NCBI GenBank assembly: GCA_009787435.1
Contig: WRFW01000171.1
Location: 1-8,988 of the forward strand
DNA from: Defluviitaleaceae bacterium
GTDB taxonomy: Bacteria; Bacillota; Clostridia; Lachnospirales; UBA5962
Direction: 5' to 3'
Length of the DNA stretch: 8,988 bases
Position 1 is the stretch's first letter. Every line of letters starts with the position of its first letter. This document shows positions 1-4,870 of the stretch, piece by piece. Under the pieces are notes generated by a model, which saw only the letters and a program-made list of their open reading frames with translations, searched no databases and had not been told where the DNA came from. The translations under genes were made by a program, and so were the position numbers.

Positions 1-336
1 TTTAAGAACATCTTCTCTATCATAAAGCTTTGTGAAAGCCCCTGCAGAAAATGGGGTGTATACGATGCTTTCAAGGTTAGAATTTTTGGCAAGGGCTTTA
101 AAATATATAGCGTTCATAATAGTTGCGAGCATTCCCATTTGGTCTGCCATAGTTCTTTCAACTTCTTTTCCAGCACCACGCCAAATATTTCCGCCGCCTA
201 TTACTATTCCAAGCTCGCTACCCTCTTTTATTAGCTTTCTTAAATCTTCTATTAAATTATTTATAGTATCATTTTCGTATATAGTGTTTGTGCCTGCTAA
301 GGCTTCGCCGCTAATTTTTATTATTATTCTACTCAT
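1..336 (-). CDS. pyrH: UMP kinase, N-terminal part (cut by window edge)
   Basis: UMP kinase phosphorylates UMP to UDP with ATP in the cytoplasm, in pyrimidine nucleotide synthesis. The 112 visible residues are the N-terminal half of a protein usually about 235-245 residues long; the rest lies beyond the left edge. Seen in the sequence: an N-terminal KISGEALAG motif (residues 7-15), the glycine-rich GGGNIWRG (47-54) and DQMGMLATIMN (65-75), all hallmarks of the bacterial amino-acid-kinase-fold UMP kinases. The ATG at 334-336 is preceded by an AAAGGT ribosome site about 4 nt away and a promoter at 368-396. In most Firmicutes this gene follows rpsB-tsf; here the upstream neighbour is uxaC, so it seems to be transcribed separately. 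The downstream partner, usually frr, cannot be seen. Family assignment is confident. Confidence 0.93.
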   Translation of the reverse strand, partial: MSRIIIKISGEALAGTNTIYENDTINNLIEDLRKLIKEGSELGIVIGGGNIWRGAGKEVERTMADQMGMLATIMNAIYFKALAKNSNLESIVYTPFSAGAFTKLYDREDVLK

Positions 337-367
337 ATTTACCTTTATCTAAAAAATCTTACTTACA

Positions 368-396
368 ATGATAACATATTTTTCACAAAAAAACAA
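368..396 (-). promoter_or_regulatory. Probable sigma-A promoter of pyrH
   Basis: On the minus strand, TTGTTT (396-391) and TATCAT (373-368) are separated by exactly 17 bases. The predicted start is near 361, giving a leader of about 25 nt to the pyrH ATG at 336. The -10 matches consensus at 5 of 6 bases and the -35 at 3 of 6. It supports pyrH being its own transcription unit rather than the tail of a rpsB-tsf or uxaC message. Confidence 0.5.
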
Positions 397-429
397 GACC
401 TTAAATTATGAAAATATTTTGGCGGTGTG

Positions 430-550
430 CTTATGATTGAGAACGTCTAAAACTGCTAAGTTTTTAGAAGGTGAGCTAAAGATAACCTGCTTTTTAGGCT
501 ATCGTGGGTGAACTAAAAACGACCGAAAGGAATTTTTAGAGATACCCAAT
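430..550. ncRNA. Hairpin-rich spacer between pyrH and uxaC; possible degenerate relatives of the uxaC leader elements
   Basis: No gene is visible between 337 and 573, but the spacer is dense in secondary structure. Plus-strand coordinates: TCTAAAACT (446-454) pairs with AGTTTT-T-AGA (459-468) around a GCTA loop, with one bulged T. GATA-CCT (481-488) pairs with AGG-TATC (496-503) across one mismatch. TGGGT (505-509) pairs with ACCCA (544-548), enclosing CTAAAAA/TTTTTAG (513-519/533-539) and a CC-GAAA-GG tetraloop hairpin. ATTG (436-439) could close the set with CAAT (547-550). The first and third hairpins are flanked by GAAC and GAG. The leader hairpins at 1985-2120 have the same flanks in the same plus-strand orientation. 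Neither strand has a convincing dedicated promoter or U-tract, so strand and function are open; it may be uxaC 3' UTR. Confidence 0.35.
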
Positions 551-573
551 TACTTTATTTTGCATAAAAACAA

Positions 574-1941
574 CTAATTAATACCAAAATATTTTATGGC
601 ATTATTATAAACTATATCTCTAATGAGCTCGCCTGCTGTTTCTATGCTCTCATATTCCCCTGCTTCGAGCCATTTGCCAATTATAGAGCAAAGTATTCTT
701 CGGTGATAATCATGGCGTGTGTATGAAAGAAATGAACGTGAATCTGTGAGCATGCCTATATGCTTTCCTAGAAGCCCAACATCTGCAAGGGCGTTAATTT
801 GCTTTTCTATACCGTTTCTATGGTCGTTAAACCACCATGGCGGGCCTAGCTGCATTTCAGAATCTTTTTTATTAAACCCACCCATAAGCACACCTAACAT
901 ATAAATATCGTTCGGATTTATAGAAAAAAGGAGAGTTTTTGGAAGAGAATTTTTTTCTTCAAGAGAATTAAAAAGAAATTTAAAATTTCTTGCTGAATTA
1001 TCATCCCCTATTGTATCATAGCCTGTGTTTTCACCTATTTTAGAAAGCATAGGCTTGTTTATATTTCTAAGTGTGCCATAGTGAAGCTCCATTGCCCAGC
1101 CTTTTTCTTTATACTTAGAAGCTAGAAATTGCAAAATATAAGTTTTGTATTTATCTATTTCTAATTTGCTAAGTTTTTGACCCGCTAATGCACGGTCTAA
1201 AATTGTGCTCACTTCTTCAGCTGCTGCTTCTTCAAATGGAATATATTCTAAGCCGTGGTCTGAAGCTACACAACCGTGTGCTGCAAAATAATTTATCTTT
1301 TCTTCAATTTTATTTTTTAATTCTTCAATGTGTGCACAGCCGAGCTTTTGAATGTATGTTTTAAAATTAGGATTTTCTATGTTTATTATGTTATCTGGTC
1401 TAAATGCGGGTAAAACTTTCGTGTTAAAAGTTTTATCTTCTTTAATTTTGGCATGCCATTCTAAAGTGTCTAGCGGGTCGTCTGTAGTGATTATTGCTTT
1501 TACATTTGCTTTTTCAATAAAATCACGGGCTTGAAAGGCTTTAAGCTTTTCATTTGCTTTTTCATAAATTTCTTTTGCATTTTTTTCTGTTAAAGGCTCA
1601 TCTATACCAAAGAAAAATTTAAGCTCTGAATGTGCCCAATGGTATATAGGGCTTCCTATTGCATATTTAAGTGTTTTTGCAAAAGCTTCAAATTTTTCAA
1701 AGGCTTGGGCAGTTCCTGTTATATACTTTTCATCAAAACCTGCGGCACGCATTAAACGCCATTTATAGTGGTCTCCGCTGAGCCAAGCTTCGGTAATATT
1801 TTCAAAATTTTTATTTTCATAAATTTCTTTAGGGTCTAAATGGCAATGATAGTCAAAAATGGGCATATCTTTTGCATAATCAAAATATAATATTTTTGCT
1901 GCCTCATTTTCTAATAAGTAATGTTTATCAAAAAATCGCAT
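574..1941 (-). CDS. uxaC: Glucuronate isomerase (uronate isomerase)
   Basis: UxaC interconverts D-glucuronate/D-fructuronate and D-galacturonate/D-tagaturonate, the first cytoplasmic step of uronate catabolism. At 455 residues it is slightly short of the usual 460-470 but looks complete. It belongs to the amidohydrolase-like TIM-barrel family. Visible signatures: DYHCHL (30-35) with metal-ligand-type His32 and His34, the DHYKWRLMRAAG segment (57-68), TTDDP in the middle, DHGLEY, and the C-terminal GMLTDSRSFLSYTRHDYHRRILC block. The ATG at 1939-1941 follows an AAAGGAG site at 1954-1948, six bases away. Neither neighbour is a uronate gene (no uxuA, uxaB, kdgK or uronate transporter in view), so it appears to be a single-gene unit. 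Its roughly 196-nt leader contains two structured elements that may control it. Confidence 0.95.
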   Translation of the reverse strand: MRFFDKHYLLENEAAKILYFDYAKDMPIFDYHCHLDPKEIYENKNFENITEAWLSGDHYKWRLMRAAGFDEKYITGTAQAFEKFEAFAKTLKYAIGSPIYHWAHSELKFFFGIDEPLTEKNAKEIYEKANEKLKAFQARDFIEKANVKAIITTDDPLDTLEWHAKIKEDKTFNTKVLPAFRPDNIINIENPNFKTYIQKLGCAHIEELKNKIEEKINYFAAHGCVASDHGLEYIPFEEAAAEEVSTILDRALAGQKLSKLEIDKYKTYILQFLASKYKEKGWAMELHYGTLRNINKPMLSKIGENTGYDTIGDDNSARNFKFLFNSLEEKNSLPKTLLFSINPNDIYMLGVLMGGFNKKDSEMQLGPPWWFNDHRNGIEKQINALADVGLLGKHIGMLTDSRSFLSYTRHDYHRRILCSIIGKWLEAGEYESIETAGELIRDIVYNNAIKYFGIN

Positions 1942-1984
1942 TATATCTCCTTTGGATGTATAGTTTATTTATATTCAAATAAAA

Positions 1985-2042
1985 TTATTATAGCTAGCGA
2001 ACAATTTTAGCCACCGCTTTTTATTGTGAGCAGCTATAATAG
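1985..2042 (-). promoter_or_regulatory. Structured leader element, copy B (proximal to uxaC)
   Basis: A long hairpin in the uxaC leader. TATTATAGCT (1986-1995) pairs perfectly with AGCTATAATA (2032-2041). Going inward come one unpaired base (1996), two pairs (1997-1998/2030-2031), a tandem mismatch (1999-2000/2028-2029), then five pairs (2001-2005/2023-2027). The 17-nt loop contains, read on the minus strand, AAAGCGGTGGCTAA, in which AGC and GCT can form a small inner stem around GGTG. On the minus strand the hairpin is followed at once by ATTTTATTTG, so it could work as a weak intrinsic terminator or attenuator. The same layout recurs in copy A with different stem sequences. The strand is inferred from the promoter at 2144-2172 and the U-tract. 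On the plus strand the tandem mismatch would instead be a G.A/A.G pair, resembling a kink-turn core. Confidence 0.55.
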
Positions 2043-2051
2043 CTTAATTAG

Positions 2052-2120
2052 TGTGCTTTTTATATATAACGAACGGTCTTAGCCACCGCTTTATAACCTT
2101 GAGTATATATAAAAAGTACA
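2052..2120 (-). promoter_or_regulatory. Structured leader element, copy A (distal to uxaC)
   Basis: The second copy of the same architecture, nine bases from copy B. The outer stem pairs 2052-2067 with 2105-2120: 16 positions, 15 Watson-Crick plus a G.T at 2055/2117. Then come one unpaired base (2068), two pairs (2069-2070/2103-2104), the same tandem mismatch (2071-2072/2101-2102), A2073-T2100, one C/T mismatch, and three pairs GGT/ACC (2075-2077/2096-2098). The loop again reads AAAGCGGTGGCTAA on the minus strand. Relative to copy B, the inner stem changes AA/TT to GG/CC, the two-pair step changes one G-C to A-T, and the outer stem is unrelated. Pairing is kept while sequence changes, which points to a structured RNA. 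It begins about 17 nt after the predicted uxaC transcription start. No U-tract follows this copy. Confidence 0.55.
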
Positions 2121-2143
2121 GGTGTTTGAGCAAGTTATATACT
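2115..2143 (+). promoter_or_regulatory. Weak candidate promoter for the spoVB-like gene
   Basis: AGTACA (2115-2120) and TATACT (2138-2143) are 17 bases apart on the plus strand. A second TATACT lies at 2146-2151 but has no better -35. Either would place the start just before the hairpin at 2173-2232 and would overlap the divergent uxaC promoter. The -35 box is poor, so this is only a candidate. Confidence 0.25.
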
Positions 2144-2172
2144 ATTATACTGAATTTTTTCATATAAATCAA
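2144..2172 (-). promoter_or_regulatory. Probable sigma-A promoter of uxaC
   Basis: On the minus strand, TTGATT (2172-2167) is followed after exactly 17 bases by a perfect TATAAT (2149-2144). The predicted start is near 2137, giving a leader of about 196 nt before the uxaC ATG. That leader would contain both structured elements in full. This is the main reason for assigning those elements to the minus strand. Confidence 0.65.
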
Positions 2173-2232
2173 TAGGGCATGTTCCCGCTAACAAAAATAA
2201 TAAAATTTTATGAGCAGCGGTAACGAGCCTTA
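2173..2232 (+). promoter_or_regulatory. Long hairpin in the leader of the spoVB-like gene
   Basis: GGCATGTTCCCGCT (2176-2189) pairs with AGCGGTAACGAGCC (2216-2229) at 11 Watson-Crick pairs plus one wobble, with mismatches at 2179/2226 and 2184/2221. A few further pairs extend outward to 2173/2232. The loop is 26 nt and AT-rich. The two wobbles (2180/2225 and 2175/2230) are G.T on the plus strand but would be A.C on the minus strand, which favours plus-strand RNA. It ends about 17 nt before the ribosome site of the gene at 2260. No U-tract follows directly, so it is not a classical terminator. AGCGGT in its 3' arm is complementary to ACCGCT in the loops of both elements at 1985-2120. Confidence 0.45.
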
Positions 2233-2259
2233 ATGTAAGATTTATTAAAGAGGTGAAAA

Positions 2260-3783
2260 ATGAAAATCAAAATTAAAAATAAAATAATAATTTCGGCGTT
2301 TATACTAACTATTGCAGGCTTGTTAACGAGAGTCTTAGGGTTCGTTCATAGAATTTTTATGACAAATATAATAGGTGCAGAGGGAATAGGGCTCTATCAA
2401 CTAGTGTTTCCTATATACAGCTTGGCTTGGGCTATAACTTGTGCAGGGTTTACAACTGCCGTTTCAAAATTAGCCGCCGCCGCCAAAGCAAAAAGAGAAT
2501 ACGAAAAAATGAAAAGCTTTATGGTATATGCCGTTTTAATAACTGGTCTACTAGCTGTAATTTTAAGTATGGGGCTGTTTTTTAGTGCTGAATTAATAGC
2601 AAACTACATATTTAATGAACCGAGAATAGCATTAGGGCTTAAAACTTTAAGCTTTGCTATACCTTTTATGGCTATGGGCTCTTCACTGCGTGGTTATTTT
2701 TTCGGCATTCAAGAAGCTAAAATTCCTGCTATAAGCCAAATAATAGAGCAAATAATGAGAATGTTTTTAATATATGTGCTTAGCCGTGTTTATTTTGGCA
2801 GCATAGAAACGGCTGTTGCCTTAGCTGTTGCGGGAATTGCTGCAGGGGAAGTAGTTTCTTTTCTTTATGTGTTTTTCGCTTATAAAGATAAATATGGAAC
2901 AAAAGCTAACACCGAAAGAACCGCTAAAAAACATTTTAGAAAATCAAGAAACAAAGATAGCTACAATAAGCGAAAAGTTGATAAAGCTGTATTAACTACA
3001 CTTTTGGCGATGTCTGTCCCGCTGGGGCTTAGCCGCATTTCGGGCTCGCTTCTTTCCACGGTAGAAAATATATTAATACCTAGCAGGCTTGAACTATACG
3101 GCATAGAAAACGCTGTTGAAGAATTTGGAAAGCTAACTGGTATGGCAATGCCACTAATTCAATTTCCCTCGGCTGTGTTAATGGCTCTTTCAATATCTTT
3201 AGTGCCTGCTATATCTGAAGCGAGCGAGCTTAAAAATTACAATCAAATAAATGAAGCTGTAAAAAAAACCATGCTATTTAGCATGGTAATTGGAATTGGG
3301 GCTGCAGCAGGGTTTATACTTTTTGGTGATACTATTGGCAAATTAATTTATAGTTACGACCTTAGCCACATATTAAAGCCTATTGGTTTTTTAGTGCCTT
3401 TTATATATGCCAATATGTTGTTAATGGGAATTTTAAACGGGCTTGGGCTGCAAGGGTTTATATTTAAAAATAGCTTAGTTTATTCTATAATTTCTATTGC
3501 AGGCGTTTATTTTTTAATACCCCGCATAGGTATATTAGGCTATATAATCGCTATAGGTGTTGGCAGTGTGTTACTTTTTTGTTTAAATTTAAATAAAATA
3601 CATAAAATCGCAAATTTAAAGATAGATTTTTTGAACTGGGCTATAAAGCCTTTATTTGCGGTTTTTATAGCTGCTGGTGTGCTCGGCTTTGTGGAGGGGT
3701 TTATATTAAGAGTTCTAGTTTTCGGGGTAGTATATTTAGGAATGGTATATGGCTTTTTAAAAAATCAATTGCAGCTAAGATAA
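2260..3783 (+). CDS. spoVB: SpoVB-like polysaccharide flippase (MOP superfamily)
   Basis: An integral membrane protein of 507 residues, close to the roughly 515-520 of stage V sporulation protein B. It belongs to the polysaccharide-biosynthesis (MurJ/Wzx-like) branch of the MOP flippases. Family members move lipid-linked precursors across the cytoplasmic membrane; SpoVB is linked to spore-cortex peptidoglycan. Seen here: the N-terminal signature GLLTRVLGFVHRIFMTNIIG followed by AEGIGLYQLVFPIYSL (residues 20-54), many hydrophobic segments across the whole length consistent with about 14 helices, and a long basic cytoplasmic loop rich in Lys/Arg around residues 208-245. The ATG follows an AGAGGTGA site. 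Such families are often multi-copy in Clostridia, so the exact role, sporulation or another envelope polymer, is uncertain. It stands alone on its strand, divergent from uxaC and convergent with the hydrolase gene. Confidence 0.82.
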   Translation: MKIKIKNKIIISAFILTIAGLLTRVLGFVHRIFMTNIIGAEGIGLYQLVFPIYSLAWAITCAGFTTAVSKLAAAAKAKREYEKMKSFMVYAVLITGLLAVILSMGLFFSAELIANYIFNEPRIALGLKTLSFAIPFMAMGSSLRGYFFGIQEAKIPAISQIIEQIMRMFLIYVLSRVYFGSIETAVALAVAGIAAGEVVSFLYVFFAYKDKYGTKANTERTAKKHFRKSRNKDSYNKRKVDKAVLTTLLAMSVPLGLSRISGSLLSTVENILIPSRLELYGIENAVEEFGKLTGMAMPLIQFPSAVLMALSISLVPAISEASELKNYNQINEAVKKTMLFSMVIGIGAAAGFILFGDTIGKLIYSYDLSHILKPIGFLVPFIYANMLLMGILNGLGLQGFIFKNSLVYSIISIAGVYFLIPRIGILGYIIAIGVGSVLLFCLNLNKIHKIANLKIDFLNWAIKPLFAVFIAAGVLGFVEGFILRVLVFGVVYLGMVYGFLKNQLQLR

Positions 3784-3811
3784 GGATAAATGCCCAAATT
3801 AAAGTTTATAC

Positions 3812-3858
3812 ATTGAATACGTTTTCAATAAAATTCAACGAAACTAGTTCTGTTGAAT
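3812..3858. terminator. Adjacent AT-rich hairpins between convergent genes; weak terminator candidate
   Basis: ATTGAA (3812-3817) pairs with TTCAAT (3824-3829). ATTCAAC (3833-3839) pairs with GTTGAAT (3852-3858), with an AACTAGTT palindrome inside that loop. Read on the minus strand, the second hairpin is followed by TTTATT, so it best fits termination of the hydrolase gene that ends at 3928. On the plus strand only an A-rich tract follows. The two hairpins share complementary TTGAA/TTCAA arms and could re-pair with each other. Stems are AT-rich, so efficiency is doubtful. Confidence 0.35.
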
Positions 3859-3927
3859 AAATAAAAATATAGCCAAAATATAGTTTTAATTTAGAGAACT
3901 TTAAGCATTAAGCCCCACCGTATGTGT

Positions 3928-4767
3928 TTAGTAGAAAAATGAGTGATTAGCAATAGAAAAAGCATATTGCCTATTATTGCTAATCCAACTTACCGGCACT
4001 ATATTAGGATTTTTAAAAAACAGTGTATACCCTGCATTTCTTCTACCCTCAAGCACTTCTATAGCTGCAAGGGTTGCCATAGAATGGGGAATATTATTTA
4101 TTGAGCCATCTAACACGGGGCTAAATTGCACACCGTTTCTAGTATCAAAAATTACTTCTTTTACTGTGTTTGGATAAGCGTGATAAGTTTTTCTATTCAT
4201 AACTACACTGCCAACTGCAAGCATACCTTTAAAACTTTCGCCCCTCGCTTCTGCATAAATTATTCTTGAAAGCCAATATAAATCTTCTTCTGTGTAACCA
4301 TTAAGGGTTGCAAAATTTTCTATCGATATTTGCGGCGAAGATACTGTTGAAATAGCAATTGGTGTTGGTTCTTCAGCAAATTCATAATTAATCTTATTAA
4401 GATTATTTACTCTCAGCAAATTTAATGATGGGTAATAGTTCACTTCTTTTGCAAAAATAGTTCGCAATTCATTTAAGGAAACGAAAGCTGTTGAATCTCT
4501 TAAAAATGCGTTTGGGAAATATTTTTCGCCGTTATAAATTATCGTTATTTCATAGGTTGTCCAATTGACTTCTGCACCTAGCCTTTCGGCGACTGCCCTA
4601 AGCGGCAAGAAAATCTCTTCGCCAGCTCTTAAAACAGAAGCAGTTGTAACTGGTTCGTTATTTACTGCTAACCTTGGGAGCGGCCTTGCTTCATCGTATG
4701 TTGTTTCTGTGTTTGCCATAACTATACTAAATGTTGCTGCCACAATTGTGTTAAATATTTCTTTCAT
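3928..4767 (-). CDS. Secreted SleB-type cell-wall hydrolase with copper-amine-oxidase-like N-terminal domain
   Basis: A predicted exported peptidoglycan hydrolase of 279 residues from the chosen start. Order of parts: a short hydrophobic N-terminal segment (about 5-18, ending near VMA) that may be a signal peptide; a copper-amine-oxidase-like domain (about 33-122, with the typical LPLRAVAERLGAEVNW stretch), which in Clostridia acts as a wall-associated module and not as an oxidase; a linker; and a C-terminal Hydrolase_2/SleB-like domain (about 160-279) with RIIYAEARGE, where Glu173 is the likely catalytic acid, plus VGSVVMNR and QFSPV. The family includes the spore cortex-lytic enzyme SleB and vegetative hydrolases such as CwlJ-like proteins. 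An in-frame ATG at 4788 is rejected because the AGGAGG site lies downstream of it. No clear sigma-G type promoter is visible, so a germination role is not established. Confidence 0.85.
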   Translation of the reverse strand: MKEIFNTIVAATFSIVMANTETTYDEARPLPRLAVNNEPVTTASVLRAGEEIFLPLRAVAERLGAEVNWTTYEITIIYNGEKYFPNAFLRDSTAFVSLNELRTIFAKEVNYYPSLNLLRVNNLNKINYEFAEEPTPIAISTVSSPQISIENFATLNGYTEEDLYWLSRIIYAEARGESFKGMLAVGSVVMNRKTYHAYPNTVKEVIFDTRNGVQFSPVLDGSINNIPHSMATLAAIEVLEGRRNAGYTLFFKNPNIVPVSWISNNRQYAFSIANHSFFY

Positions 4768-4771
4768 CGAA

Positions 4772-4777
4772 CCTCCT
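4772..4777 (-). promoter_or_regulatory. Ribosome binding site that fixes the hydrolase start
   Basis: AGGAGG on the minus strand sits four bases before the ATG at 4765-4767. It lies inside the longer frame that would start at 4788, so 4767 is the better start. Confidence 0.8.
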
Positions 4778-4834
4778 AAGTTGTACACTATATTTTAATA
4801 CATAGCAATTTGGTATTTTGTAAAAAAAAATTAT

Positions 4835-4863
4835 TTGAAGTTTTTCAGGAAATCTGTTATACT
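4835..4863 (+). promoter_or_regulatory. Strong sigma-A promoter placed directly at the MFS start codon
   Basis: TTGAAG (4835-4840), a 17-base spacer, then TATACT (4858-4863), preceded by TG at 4855-4856, which makes an extended -10. The predicted transcription start, about seven bases after the -10, falls at 4870-4871. The ATG of the MFS gene is at 4871. There is no room for a ribosome binding site, so the message would be leaderless. Confidence 0.7.
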
Positions 4864-4870
4864 TTTAGAT

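Noticed and set aside
32..352. Plus-strand open frame of about 100 codons opposite pyrH
   Set aside because: The minus strand encodes clear UMP kinase motifs; the plus frame is its antisense shadow and has no ribosome site.
1985..2120. IS200/IS605 ends, REP elements or a MITE
   Set aside because: The outer stems of the two copies are unrelated in sequence and only loop and internal-loop bases are shared, which is opposite to copies of a mobile repeat; no transposase or target duplication is seen.
1985..2120. Known riboswitch or T-box
   Set aside because: I found none of the conserved cores I know (T-box AGGGTGG, purine, TPP, SAM, lysine, cobalamin, c-di-GMP, guanidine, fluoride). This is from memory; an Rfam covariance search would decide.
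3891..3925. Possible further copy of the leader element (GAACTT... near CCCCACCG)
   Set aside because: Only scattered words match, and no supporting inner or outer stem forms.
4835..4870. TTG start for the MFS gene, adding 12 residues
   Set aside because: The TTG is the -35 hexamer of a near-consensus promoter and has no ribosome site; the ATG at 4871 fits better.
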